A DNA stretch of 64,000 nt from Ruminiclostridium sp. (GTDB lineage Bacteria; Bacillota; Clostridia; Oscillospirales; Ruminococcaceae), in contig JAGBHT010000011.1 in assembly GCA_017935365.1 (NCBI GenBank), positions 53,968-117,967 of the forward strand. Reading direction: 5' to 3'. Shown here in pieces: positions 27,741 to 36,129 of the stretch (within the stretch, counting starts at the first letter, position 1; each line of letters starts with the position of its first letter). A program made the position numbers and the translations under genes. The notes under the pieces were generated by a model, which had not been told where the DNA came from, searched no databases, and worked only from the letters and a program-made list of their open reading frames with translations.

Positions 27741-29261
27741 TTACTTTTGTTCGCTGTAGTTCTTGTTTTTCTGCTTTTTCTGTTTTTTTTCGTCAACAGG
27801 CGCTTTGTCGGGGTTGCAATCCTCAAATTCAAACCAGAATGTACTGCCGACGCCAACAGCGCTGTCTGCGCCGAAATTGAACTTGTGCATTTCAAGCACA
27901 CCTTTTACAATAGAAAGACCTAAGCCGCTGCCTTTCTTGGCACGCTGATGTGTTTCGCCGTTTTTCTTGACGCGATAGTATCTGTCCCATACATATTTAA
28001 GATTTTCGGGATCAATACCGATACCGCTGTCGCAGACCTCAAGACGTGCGGTTGTCGGCGACTTGTGATACAGATTTACTCTTACCGTCTTGTCATCGCC
28101 TGTATAGGTCAGCGCATTGTTTATGAAGTTGTACACTACCTGATCGATCTTTGTGATGTCGGCGTTTATGAATATATCCGGCTCTGCATTAAGTACTACA
28201 TTGTAATCCTTGATCTCGTTCAGCAGTGAGAAACGGGGGACTATATCACCCAGATGCTCCGAGAAGTTTATTGTTTCGTATTTAAGCTCCGCAACGCCGC
28301 TCTGGAGCTTTGACAGGTCGAGTATATCGGTTACAAGAGAAGTCAACCTGTCGGTTTCGTCAATGATGACCTGCAGATGCTTTTCACGCTTTTCGGGATT
28401 ATCGCCCGACAGATCCCTTATCATCTCGGCATAAGCCTTTATCATTGTGAGCGGTGTGCGCAGGTCGTGTGAAATGTTTGCCATAAGGTCCTTGCGCAAG
28501 GTATCGGCTTTTGCAATCTCTACCGATGCGGAGCTCAGCGTATCGGTAAGTTCGTTTATTTCTGTGAACTGATGCTTTTGCTTAGGCATATCAAACTGTC
28601 CCTGCGGAAGTTTGAGTGCCGCTTTGGATATATTGATGATCGGCTTTGATATGCTGTTGGAGAAGATTATCGACATTATGAATGCCGCTATTATGATAAT
28701 ACCTGCGGTGAGGTTGAGCTGGCTGTGAAGAATTGTCGTAGTAGTGCCGAGCGGTTCGAGATAATTGAATATATACAGCCTTACCACGCCGTTAGTATCA
28801 AAGAATGTGCTTTGCGTTCCGTCGTCGAGCTGTGCTATAAGTACTATCGCTTTGCTGTCGTTGTTTGTCCTCGGAATAGTCACAGTGAAGAATTTGTTTT
28901 CACCTGAGATTATTTCTTTCATATCTTCAGGATCAAGGCTTGTGATCAGCGAGTAGATCTCTTTATTGCTCTTGTCGAGCGAACTTGCCCTGAAATATGG
29001 GCGGTTGCTGTCGGAGATCTCAATATATATCTTCTGTGTATCTGCTATGTTTGAAACGATAGTATTCAGGTTTTCGGGCTGTTCTGACCAGGCGTCCTTT
29101 ATCTGTTTTGCCGCCGATGCGGTTTCCTGTATCTTCATATATTCATAATAGCTTGACAGAAGTACGACCTGGAAAAAGTACAGAAATACTATTACAAGCA
29201 GTGAGAACAGCACAAATATCAGCCACGAGCGGAAGCGTATGCTGTTTAGTCGGTCTTTCAT
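27741..29261 (-). CDS. Two-component sensor histidine kinase
   Basis: 506 residues. Membrane helix 1 is at about 14-36, an external sensor domain at about 37-182, helix 2 at about 185-203 with a HAMP linker, then HisKA with His265 in NISHDLRTPL and an HATPase_c domain (N-box NFINNALTYTG, G1 DSGIGID, G2 GSGLGLSIVKG). A basic Lys-rich tail ends the protein. It is the partner of the response regulator encoded 59 bp upstream (29321-29992), which reads in the same direction. The architecture is that of the PhoR/ResE-like group; the signal is unknown. Confidence 0.94.
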   Translation of the reverse strand: MKDRLNSIRFRSWLIFVLFSLLVIVFLYFFQVVLLSSYYEYMKIQETASAAKQIKDAWSEQPENLNTIVSNIADTQKIYIEISDSNRPYFRASSLDKSNKEIYSLITSLDPEDMKEIISGENKFFTVTIPRTNNDSKAIVLIAQLDDGTQSTFFDTNGVVRLYIFNYLEPLGTTTTILHSQLNLTAGIIIIAAFIMSIIFSNSISKPIINISKAALKLPQGQFDMPKQKHQFTEINELTDTLSSASVEIAKADTLRKDLMANISHDLRTPLTMIKAYAEMIRDLSGDNPEKREKHLQVIIDETDRLTSLVTDILDLSKLQSGVAELKYETINFSEHLGDIVPRFSLLNEIKDYNVVLNAEPDIFINADITKIDQVVYNFINNALTYTGDDKTVRVNLYHKSPTTARLEVCDSGIGIDPENLKYVWDRYYRVKKNGETHQRAKKGSGLGLSIVKGVLEMHKFNFGADSAVGVGSTFWFEFEDCNPDKAPVDEKKQKKQKNKNYSEQK

Positions 29262-29287
29262 TTAAAAGTTCCTTCCTTGTTAGCAAT

Positions 29288-29314
29288 TACAGCCGCCAAA
29301 CTTTGACGGCTGTA
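29288..29314 (-). other. Hairpin between response regulator and kinase
   Basis: TACAGCCG and CGGCTGTA (29288-29295, 29307-29314) form an 8-bp stem with little T-run after it in the minus direction. It may tune the kinase/regulator ratio rather than terminate. Confidence 0.5.
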
Positions 29315-29320
29315 GTAATT

Positions 29321-29992
29321 TTACACCTGGAATTTATATCCCATACCTCTTAAAGTAACAATGAACTTTCTGTACGGACCGAGGTTGTTTCTCAGCATCT
29401 TGATATGAGTATCGATAGTTCTGTCATCACCGAAGAAATCATATCCCCATACTTCTTCAAGAAGCTTGTTTCTTGTAAGCGCTATGTTCTTGTTCTTTAC
29501 AAGGTAGAACAGCAGGTCGTATTCCTTTGGGGTAAGGTTTGCCTTTTCACCGTCTATGAATACATCTCTAGCGGTGAAGTTTATCTCAAGACCTTCAAAC
29601 TTTACGGTTTCACCGGCAGGCTCGTTGCCTGACTTGTTGCGCTTTATTATCGCATTTATACGGGCGAGTACCTCTTTGGGAGAGAACGGTTTTACAACAT
29701 AGTCGTCAACGCCCATTTCAAAGCCGAACAGCTTGTCGTATTCCTCAGTTCTTGCCGAGAGCATAAGTATAGGTGTGTTCTTGAACTTTCTTATCTCCTT
29801 GCAGGCTGAAAAACCGTCCAGCCTCGGCATCATAACGTCCATTATTATTATGTCAAAATCCTGTTCCTTTGCCATATCGACCGCCTGCATACCGTCGACA
29901 GCCTCATATACCGTATGTCCCTCGTACTCGGCATATTCCTTGATAACCTCGCGAATCTTCTGTTCATCGTCCGCAACAAGTATCTTATACAT
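29321..29992 (-). CDS. OmpR/PhoB-family response regulator
   Basis: 223 residues. The receiver domain has the acidic pair DDE near residues 8-10, the phospho-acceptor Asp52 (IIIMDVMMPRLDG) and Lys101 (VVKPF). The C-terminal winged helix ends in the typical LRGMGYKFQV. It binds DNA as a dimer after phosphorylation by the neighbouring kinase. The start at 29992 follows a purine-rich site (AAAGGAAAG). A minus-strand terminator 43 bp upstream insulates it from the preceding gene. Confidence 0.95.
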   Translation of the reverse strand: MYKILVADDEQKIREVIKEYAEYEGHTVYEAVDGMQAVDMAKEQDFDIIIMDVMMPRLDGFSACKEIRKFKNTPILMLSARTEEYDKLFGFEMGVDDYVVKPFSPKEVLARINAIIKRNKSGNEPAGETVKFEGLEINFTARDVFIDGEKANLTPKEYDLLFYLVKNKNIALTRNKLLEEVWGYDFFGDDRTIDTHIKMLRNNLGPYRKFIVTLRGMGYKFQV

Positions 29993-30034
29993 TTTCTTTC
30001 TTTCCTTTCTTTTCGGTCTGTTCGTTTTTTTTGT

Positions 30035-30067
30035 AAAAAAAATTCAGTTTAACTAAATTAAACTGAA
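30035..30067 (-). terminator. Minus-strand terminator upstream of the response regulator
   Basis: On the minus strand a perfect 10-bp stem (TTCAGTTTAA 30043-30052 with TTAAACTGAA 30058-30067, 5-base loop) is followed by eight T (30042-30035). The stem is A/T-rich. It could end transcripts from the 313-residue sensor-like gene or act as an attenuator in the regulator's leader. The 186 bp to the right (30068-30253) hold no convincing gene. Confidence 0.75.
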
Positions 30068-30253
30068 CGGAAATAAATAAGCACAAATCAAATTATCAAT
30101 GAAATGTTGGGAGAGGAAATTATGATTATTGAATTATTCAACCACCATAAAATCTGTCAGTCTTACCTGACGCTTATTATTATATCCGCCTTTTATGATA
30201 GAAATGTGTTTGAAGTCTAAAAAAATGGTAAACCGCTCTGTCACTTTATCACC

Positions 30254-31195
30254 TTATGTGTCGTCCGCTATGTCGCTGAGGAAAATACCGGCTACAGCGG
30301 GGCATACATCACCGGACGGGCTGAACGACGGGCTGTTGAGCGAAACTGCACTTCCGCACGGTATTGATATTTCAATATGTGCAAAGTCCTTTTCGGTCGT
30401 ATACCTCATATTTCCGCCGATATATCCTATATACAGTTTTGCGCCGTACATTTCAAAATCGTCCGTTATCATACCTGCGTGCGTTTCGCCCCTGAGCGGA
30501 AAAGAAGAAGTGAGCGTGACCCTGTCGGAGATTCTGCCTATTTTCAGGTTGAACAGCTTTCTGTCAGAGCATCTTACCATTGCCTTCAGCACGCTGAACA
30601 TACACACATAGAACATCCGCTGTCCGACATTGACCGGTATATCTTCGGTGAACGATTGCTCGGCGTCGATCCTGAACACGACGGGAATATTGCTCATTAT
30701 CTTGTTTGCTTCGTCTGTTATCATCCTTAGCTGTTCAAGAAAATACACTGACGGTGTGTGCGCAGTTCTGTTGTATATGACTGTGGCAAGCTCGGTCAGT
30801 ACTTCTATATTACGCTTTATACTGTTCAGTGCGGTTTTGTCCCTGATATTCTTTTCGGCATCTGAAATGTCGCTCTTTGCTTTGGCAAGCATATAACATA
30901 TATCTGTATATGTGTCTGTACTTCCGAGTTGCATCAGTACATCTGTACGTGTGTTTATACGCCAGAGCATGAGAGTTTTATTGCCTGACGAAAGTTTGCT
31001 TGACTGTGCGGCATAAAGTTCACCGTCAACGCTTACCTGCGCTGTATCTGCTGTATCGTTTATCCCTTTTGGAAAGATAATGACAGTGCCGCACGCTGAA
31101 TTTTTCCAATGAATATTTCCGTATTCATCGCTTAAAAAGAACGGTATTCCGCAGTTGCCGTAAAGCGTTTCAAGAGCGTCAAATATTTTATCCAT
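30254..31195 (-). CDS. Sensor-like protein, possible degenerate histidine kinase
   Basis: 313 residues, no membrane segment. The N-terminal 80 residues look PAS-like (FFLSDEYGNIHWKNSACG, then a WRINTRTD edge). The middle is helical (NSIKRNIEVLTELATVIYN), comparable in place to a kinase dimerisation helix but without a phospho-accepting His. The C-terminal third (VNVGQRMFYVCMFSVLKAMV onward) resembles a remnant HATPase fold without N, G1 or G2 boxes. I do not recognise a named family; the kinase comparison is inference. AAAGGA precedes ATG 31195, and it follows the DUF896 gene by 26 bp. It may be a regulator that lost catalysis. Confidence 0.6.
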   Translation of the reverse strand: MDKIFDALETLYGNCGIPFFLSDEYGNIHWKNSACGTVIIFPKGINDTADTAQVSVDGELYAAQSSKLSSGNKTLMLWRINTRTDVLMQLGSTDTYTDICYMLAKAKSDISDAEKNIRDKTALNSIKRNIEVLTELATVIYNRTAHTPSVYFLEQLRMITDEANKIMSNIPVVFRIDAEQSFTEDIPVNVGQRMFYVCMFSVLKAMVRCSDRKLFNLKIGRISDRVTLTSSFPLRGETHAGMITDDFEMYGAKLYIGYIGGNMRYTTEKDFAHIEISIPCGSAVSLNSPSFSPSGDVCPAVAGIFLSDIADDT

Positions 31196-31221
31196 GGTAA
31201 TTCAGTCCTTTACGGATTATT

Positions 31222-31431
31222 TTACTTCTTGTCATCTTTTATCAGTTTCTGCTGATTGCCTTTTTCGTCAACGACATACACCCTGTCAAGCTCGGACATC
31301 AGACCTCTTCTGAACGAGGCTCTGTATTCGTTGCGCAGTTCGGTCTGTTCCTTTTTTTCTTCGGGCGTCAGTTCACGTTCCCGCGACTGCCTTGCGAGGT
31401 AGTTTATTCTTTCTATCTTAGCTTTATCCAT
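31222..31431 (-). CDS. DUF896 (YnzC-like) small protein
   Basis: 69 residues. The sequence INYLARQSRERELTPEEKKE near the N-terminus and LRNEYRASFRRGL are the hallmark of the DUF896/UPF0291 family, small basic helical-hairpin proteins of Firmicutes whose B. subtilis member YnzC belongs to the SOS-induced yneA operon. Molecular function is unknown. An AAAGGATAAGG site precedes the ATG. It sits between the Gx transporter gene and the sensor-like gene, in the same direction and with short gaps. Confidence 0.9.
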   Translation of the reverse strand: MDKAKIERINYLARQSRERELTPEEKKEQTELRNEYRASFRRGLMSELDRVYVVDEKGNQQKLIKDDKK

Positions 31432-31444
31432 ATTCCTTATCCTT

Positions 31445-31981
31445 TTATTCAGTATTTCTTATTTTTGAGATTATCCTGTTCGGTTTTCTGAGTATCAGCC
31501 ATACGACCGCCGCGATAAACGTTCCCGTGAGCACGGCGGCGATAACAAGAAACGGAAGATATGCAAACACCGAAACAGAATATACAAGCGATGCCGCCGC
31601 TATCTGTCCGACATTGTGCATTACAGCCGAGAATATCCCGGCAGGGAACGCTCCCCACGGTTCTTTTATAAATCTGTGAGTAACCGCCATAGCAATAAAT
31701 GACAACATACCGCCCGAAAGTGAAAACAGCAACGCCGTAACATTTCCCGATATAAGCGCCGACAGAAGCACTCGTGTAATCAGTATCAGTGCCGCGTCAT
31801 ACGCTTTCCAGTGTCCGCCGAGGTACATTGTAAACAATATCGGAAAGTACGCAAGTCCTATCCTGAAGCCCGGTATCGGAATGACAGGCGGTATCATACC
31901 CTCGACTACATACAGCGTCAGCGACATTGCGGCAAGCAGTGCCGAAAATACGAGCTTTTTAACTGTCAAGGCTATATTCAC
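31445..31981 (-). CDS. Gx transporter family membrane protein
   Basis: 178 residues, GTG start at 31981 inside the end of the preceding gene (23-bp overlap); a TTG a few codons on is an alternative. About five hydrophobic helices are visible, with the conserved PPVIPIPGFRIGLAY segment near residue 32 that marks this family, often labelled heptaprenyl diphosphate synthase component I and related to ECF-type S components. Clustering with NusG-II and ApbE genes is recurrent in Firmicutes and is linked to extracytosolic flavin redox systems. Its cargo is not known. Confidence 0.82.
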   Translation of the reverse strand: MNIALTVKKLVFSALLAAMSLTLYVVEGMIPPVIPIPGFRIGLAYFPILFTMYLGGHWKAYDAALILITRVLLSALISGNVTALLFSLSGGMLSFIAMAVTHRFIKEPWGAFPAGIFSAVMHNVGQIAAASLVYSVSVFAYLPFLVIAAVLTGTFIAAVVWLILRKPNRIISKIRNTE

Positions 31982-32333
31982 CCCGCTTTGTTTCGATACG
32001 GATAACCAGCTTATGCGGCATACATACTATCGGCTGAATACCGTCCGAGATCGGTGCGGTCATAACGCATATCCTGTCGGGACAGTCGGCATCTGTAACG
32101 CTGATACTGCCGTCTTCTACCGTGATTATATTATATCCGCCGTCCTCCGAATTTACAGTGAACGATTGCTCTTCGGCACTATGTAAATCTATTGCCTTTA
32201 TGAGTTTCCCATCGCTGTATATGCACGCGGTATTGCCTCCGCCTGAATTGTTTACCAGAATTATTCCGAGCAGAGAGAAGAAAACAACGCATAATACCGC
32301 TATTATACAGATCACTTTGCGCTTATCCGTCAT
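31959..32333 (-). CDS. NusG domain II-containing exported protein
   Basis: 124 residues. One N-terminal membrane anchor (residues 6-28) is followed by a small external domain with the family pattern DCPDRICV and CMPHKLVI, whose three cysteines may be redox-active or bind a cofactor. Despite the name it is not a transcription factor. ATG 32333 overlaps the ApbE stop (ATGA), and its own 3' end overlaps the Gx gene, so the three are translationally coupled. Confidence 0.85.
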   Translation of the reverse strand: MTDKRKVICIIAVLCVVFFSLLGIILVNNSGGGNTACIYSDGKLIKAIDLHSAEEQSFTVNSEDGGYNIITVEDGSISVTDADCPDRICVMTAPISDGIQPIVCMPHKLVIRIETKRGEYSLDS

Positions 32334-33337
32334 AATGCCGTAAAGTCGGCAGAAATACCGTCGGATACGATAACCGTGCCGTCGGTCAGCGTTATGATAT
32401 ATTCTGCAATATCGTATTTATCATAAAATTCTTTTGCTTTATCGGCGCCCATAACGAAAAATGCGGTTGACAGTGCATCGCTTATAAGCCCGCTTGCCGA
32501 AAAGACAGTACAGCTTTTGATGCCGCTGTCTGCCGGGTAAGCTGTAGCAGGGTCTATTATATGGTGATACTTTATACCGTCATATTCTACATAGCGTTTT
32601 GCGCCGTTTGATGTAGCTATGTAGCCCTCGTTTGTTTTAAGTGTGCCGACAGGGGAGTTTGTTTCATCGGCGGTTATTGTTATATTCCAACTCTCACCGT
32701 TGTTTTCTCCTATAGTCAGGATACTTCCGCCGAAATCGACTACCGCCGAGGTAACCCCGGAATTTCTCAGGTAAGTGTCAAGCATATCCATAGCGTAGCC
32801 CTTTGCCGCCGCACCTAAATCAAGTGAGAAACTGTCTTTTGAAAATGAAACGGTGTAGTTTTCATCATCAAAGACAATATTGCGGTAATTTTGCTTGCCG
32901 GCAAGCTTTTTCAGCTCCGCGTCATCGGGCTTTGCGGTGTTTTCTTTGCCGATGCCCCACATATCGGAGATGTTTCCGAGCGTTATGTCAAACGCTCCGT
33001 CTGTAAGGTCTGACAGCTCAGCACAGCTCTTAAGCATATTATATGTCGACAAGTCTACCACCACAGGCGATGAATACGCATTGCCGTTTATCCTTGTGAT
33101 CTCGCTGTCGGACTTTGTGCGTGAAAGCATATCGTCGAGCTTGTTCAGCATACCGACAGCACCTGCACAGATTTCCTCCGCGGTAGAATTTCCGTCGGTA
33201 TCATATATCGTGAACGATACGAAAGTATCAAATGTAAAGCTGTCGTGCGTGTACGGCTGCTTTGCACTGCATCCGGCTGTAAAAGCGGCACACAGCAAAG
33301 CCACCGGCAGGACAGCAGTCAGATGTGTTGTTCTCAT
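32330..33337 (-). CDS. apbE: FAD:protein FMN transferase (ApbE), lipoprotein
   Basis: 335 residues. A lipoprotein signal peptide ends at the FTAGC lipobox (Cys near residue 23), placing the enzyme on the outer face of the membrane. Flavin-transferase motifs SRTKSDSEITRIN, DLGAAAKGYAMD, DFGGSILTIG and HHIIDPATAYPAD are present. ApbE attaches FMN to Thr/Ser of exported flavoproteins such as RnfG, NqrC or FMN-binding-domain proteins. No flavinylated partner is encoded in the window; the NusG-II and Gx genes are co-operonic. Confidence 0.94.
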   Translation of the reverse strand: MRTTHLTAVLPVALLCAAFTAGCSAKQPYTHDSFTFDTFVSFTIYDTDGNSTAEEICAGAVGMLNKLDDMLSRTKSDSEITRINGNAYSSPVVVDLSTYNMLKSCAELSDLTDGAFDITLGNISDMWGIGKENTAKPDDAELKKLAGKQNYRNIVFDDENYTVSFSKDSFSLDLGAAAKGYAMDMLDTYLRNSGVTSAVVDFGGSILTIGENNGESWNITITADETNSPVGTLKTNEGYIATSNGAKRYVEYDGIKYHHIIDPATAYPADSGIKSCTVFSASGLISDALSTAFFVMGADKAKEFYDKYDIAEYIITLTDGTVIVSDGISADFTAL

Positions 33338-33360
33338 TTTTTCTCCAATCGTTTTATACT

Positions 33361-33389
33361 ATTATATACCTAAAGAGTGTAAATTTCAA
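33361..33389 (-). promoter_or_regulatory. apbE operon promoter
   Basis: On the minus strand, TTGAAA (33389-33384), 17-bp spacer and TATAAT (33366-33361), 23 bp before the start codon. Confidence 0.75.
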
Positions 33390-33437
33390 CCGATTTTACT
33401 TAATTTGCATTATATTACTTTACAGAAAACAAAAAAG

Positions 33438-33466
33438 TTGCATTTTTTCTGCGTTTGTGTTATAAT
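33438..33466 (+). promoter_or_regulatory. ruvC operon promoter
   Basis: TTGCAT (33438-33443), 17-bp spacer, TATAAT (33461-33466). No obvious LexA box (GAAC-N4-GTTC) overlaps it. Confidence 0.7.
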
Positions 33467-33539
33467 TGCTTAGTATGGATTTTTATTTTTTGTTTTCTGA
33501 CTGTACATCGGCAGAGGACGTTGCTTTGAGGAGGCGGCT

Positions 33540-34043
33540 ATGCGTATCATTGGTATTGACCCGGGCTATGCGATAGTCGGTTTCGGAATTGTCGATTACA
33601 GCGGCGGCAAGTTCAAGGTGCTTGATTACGGTGCTATAACGACCGATAAGGACACGCCTTTTCCAAAGCGCTTGTGCGAGATATATGACGATTTCTGTCA
33701 GATACTCGACACCTGGAAGCCCGATGCGCTGTCGATAGAACGGCTGTACTTCACCAATAACCAGAAGACAGGCATTGACGTAGCGCAGGCAAGAGGGCTT
33801 ATAATTATGGCTGCCGCACAGCGTGAAATTGAAATCAACGAGTATACGCCGCTACAGGTAAAGCAGGCGGTAGTAGGGTACGGTCAGGCAGTAAAGAAAC
33901 AGGTTCAGGAGATGACGAAGAACATTCTGAAACTTCCCGCAGTGCCGAAGCCCGATGATACGGCGGACGCACTCGCAATGACTATATGCCACGGTCAGAC
34001 CAGTGGCTCACTGCTCAGAAATCTGAGAACATCAAATATATAG
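33540..34043 (+). CDS. ruvC: Holliday junction resolvase RuvC
   Basis: 167 residues. The RNase H-like active-site acids are visible: Asp7 in IGIDPG, Glu in LSIERLYF (near residue 67) and the Asp residues in PKPDDTADALA near the C-terminus. It cuts Holliday junctions symmetrically together with RuvAB. The GAGGAGGCGG site precedes ATG 33540. Together with ruvA (13 bp on) and ruvB it forms a complete resolution operon. Confidence 0.95.
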   Translation: MRIIGIDPGYAIVGFGIVDYSGGKFKVLDYGAITTDKDTPFPKRLCEIYDDFCQILDTWKPDALSIERLYFTNNQKTGIDVAQARGLIIMAAAQREIEINEYTPLQVKQAVVGYGQAVKKQVQEMTKNILKLPAVPKPDDTADALAMTICHGQTSGSLLRNLRTSNI

Positions 34044-34056
34044 AAAAGAGTAAATT

Positions 34057-34656
34057 ATGATATATAGCGTAAACGGAACGGTCGATCTGATCGAGCCTAA
34101 TCTTGCAGTCATCGACTGCGGCGGTGTGGGATATGCCTGCCGCACCACAGCAAATACATTATCACAGCTTAAGACAGGCGAAAAGGCAAAGCTTCTTACC
34201 TATCTTGCGGTAAGGGAAGACGCTGTCGACCTGTTCGGCTTTTATGATGTCGCAGAGCTCAACTGCTTTAAAATGCTGATTTCCGTATCGGGAGTAGGCT
34301 CTAAAGCGGCACTTTCAATATTATCCGGTATGACGCCGCAGTCATTTGCGCTCTGTGTTGCATCGGGTGACAGCAAGGCTCTTACAAATGCACCCGGTAT
34401 CGGCAAAAAGACCGCAGAGCGTATAGTCCTTGAACTTAAGGATAAGGTATCGAAGCAGGACGTTGCCGCAGGGGTAAAGTGCAGTGCAGTACCGATGGTA
34501 GCCGCACCGTCGAATACGTTCGCCGAGGCAATATCCGCACTTATGGTGCTTGGTTATACAAATAACGAAGCCACATCGGCGCTGAGCGGACTTGACCCCG
34601 CAACACCTGCCGATGAGCTTATCAAGGCGGGGCTTAAGAAGCTTGCAAAGTTCTGA
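34057..34656 (+). CDS. ruvA: Holliday junction helicase subunit RuvA
   Basis: 199 residues. The N-terminal OB-fold starts MIYSVNGTVDLIEPN. Two helix-hairpin-helix motifs follow (VSGVGSKAALSILSG and APGIGKKTAERIVLELKDK), then a flexible linker and the C-terminal three-helix domain (AISALMVLGYTNNEATSAL) that binds RuvB. The RuvA tetramer clamps the four-way junction and loads RuvB. It lies between ruvC and ruvB. Confidence 0.95.
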   Translation: MIYSVNGTVDLIEPNLAVIDCGGVGYACRTTANTLSQLKTGEKAKLLTYLAVREDAVDLFGFYDVAELNCFKMLISVSGVGSKAALSILSGMTPQSFALCVASGDSKALTNAPGIGKKTAERIVLELKDKVSKQDVAAGVKCSAVPMVAAPSNTFAEAISALMVLGYTNNEATSALSGLDPATPADELIKAGLKKLAKF

Positions 34657-34696
34657 TAAGCTGTCCACGCATTAACTTTGAAGGGAAAGCGTATAA

Positions 34697-35758
34697 ATGA
34701 TTGAGAGAAACGATCTTTCACATATAGCCGACATTGATGACAATGAGGGCGCACGGATAGTCGAGCCTCAGTTTTCGGCAGAAGATACGGACGTTGAGTT
34801 TTCCTTACGTCCGAAAAAACTGAACGAATATATCGGTCAGGAAAAGGTAAAGGAAAATCTGCGTGTATATATTGAGGCGGCAACGAGAAGAAACGAGAGC
34901 CTTGACCACGTTCTGCTGTACGGTCCTCCCGGACTTGGTAAGACAACGCTTGCAGGGATCATCGCAAACGAGATGGGCGTTAATTTCAAGGTAACCTCAG
35001 GTCCTGCGATCGAAAAGCCGGGCGAACTTGCGGCACTGCTCACAGGTCTTCAGACAGGTGATGTGCTGTTCGTAGATGAGATACACCGCCTTTCAAGACA
35101 GGTGGAGGAAATTCTTTATCCTGCACTTGAGGACTGCGTGCTTGATATAATGATAGGTAAAGGACCGTCCGCACAGTCGATAAGGGTTGATCTGAACAGG
35201 TTTACGCTTATCGGTGCCACAACAAGAGCAGGACAGCTGACAGGACCGCTCCGTGACAGATTCGGCGTTATAATGCGCCTTGAAATGTATACTCCCGAAG
35301 AACTTTGCAACATTGTAATGCGTTCATCGGTGATACTTTCAATTCCGTGCGACAAAAATGGAGCAATGGAGATCGCAAAGCGTTCAAGAGGTACGCCCCG
35401 TATCGCAAACCGCCTGCTCAAGCGTGTGCGTGACTTTGCAGAGGTTATGGGCGACGGAAAAATTACAAAGGAAATGGCTGATATTGCACTCAACAGACTG
35501 GAGATCGACAAGCTCGGTCTTGACAGCCTTGACAAGCGTTTCCTTACTATGATAATAAACGGCTATAACGGCGGTCCTGTCGGACTTGAAACACTTGCGT
35601 CCGCTCTCGGCGAGGAATCGGTAACGCTTGAGGACGTATGCGAACCGTATCTTATGCAACTCGGATTTATATCAAGAACTCCGAGAGGCAGATGCGCGAC
35701 CGAGCTTGCCTACAAGCACCTCGGACTTGTGCGTGACGGTCAGCAAAGACTTGACTGA
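34697..35758 (+). CDS. ruvB: Holliday junction branch-migration ATPase RuvB
   Basis: 353 residues. Walker [12 protein letters not shown], Walker [10 protein letters not shown], sensor [18 protein letters not shown] and the C-terminal winged helix ([13 protein letters not shown]) are all present. RuvB hexamers drive branch migration. The 40-bp gap after ruvA contains its ribosome-binding site GAAGGGAAAG. Downstream there is no terminator; a repetitive element begins 14 bp after the stop. Confidence 0.96.
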   Translation: MIERNDLSHIADIDDNEGARIVEPQFSAEDTDVEFSLRPKKLNEYIGQEKVKENLRVYIEAATRRNESLDHVLLYGPPGLGKTTLAGIIANEMGVNFKVTSGPAIEKPGELAALLTGLQTGDVLFVDEIHRLSRQVEEILYPALEDCVLDIMIGKGPSAQSIRVDLNRFTLIGATTRAGQLTGPLRDRFGVIMRLEMYTPEELCNIVMRSSVILSIPCDKNGAMEIAKRSRGTPRIANRLLKRVRDFAEVMGDGKITKEMADIALNRLEIDKLGLDSLDKRFLTMIINGYNGGPVGLETLASALGEESVTLEDVCEPYLMQLGFISRTPRGRCATELAYKHLGLVRDGQQRLD

Positions 35759-36129
35759 CTTGTATTAAGTACTAACTGTCGCAAAACCATATATTTCTGA
35801 TGATGGGGTTTGGGGCGTAGCCCCAAGTAGCAGGTTGTCAGCCAGTTTGTGTCGTTGCATCGTGCAACGACTGGGTGTGGCTGACTACAAGCATCCTTGC
35901 TTGAGCAGGGACGCCAGTCCCCGTATTCTCCCCGGCACGGATGCCGGGCGTGTATGCCCAAGGGCTTTGCAAGGACGCAAAGCCAGCAAAGCATACACAG
36001 CCTTTCACCAGGGGAAAGGGGGTAGGGGGATAGGGATTAAAAATAGCAGTTCAGTCACAAAAAAATGACTTTTACTGCAAACTTTATTATATCGTGTTTG
36101 GAAAAAAGAAGAAAGGTATTTTAAGCATT
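35759..36129. other. Gene-free stretch holding repeat copy C
   Basis: 371 bp between ruvB and glmM. Nearly all of it is the structured repeat described under 35772-36080; the last 50 bp is the glmM leader with GAAAGG. Confidence 0.7.
35772..36080 (+). repeat. MITE-like repeat, copy C (long form)
   Basis: The left end (CTGTCGCAAAACC, then ATATAT...ATGGGGTTTGGGGCG) matches copy B over about 50 bp, and GGGGATAGGGATT near 36025-36037 matches the right half. Between them lies about 150 bp not found in the other copies, a chain of hairpins such as GTTGCATCGTGCAAC (35854-35868) and GGCTTTGC/GCAAAGCC inside GTGTATGC/GCATACAC. The right end is degenerate (CTTTTACTGCA). Boundaries are approximate. Confidence 0.6.

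Noticed and set aside
30122..30220. 32-residue plus-strand frame with GAGAGGA ahead of its ATG
   Set aside because: It is alone on this strand between two minus-strand genes, without promoter or terminator, and has no recognisable motif.
35759..36068. Short frames inside repeat copy C
   Set aside because: They cross hairpins of a non-coding repeat and are not shared by the other copies.
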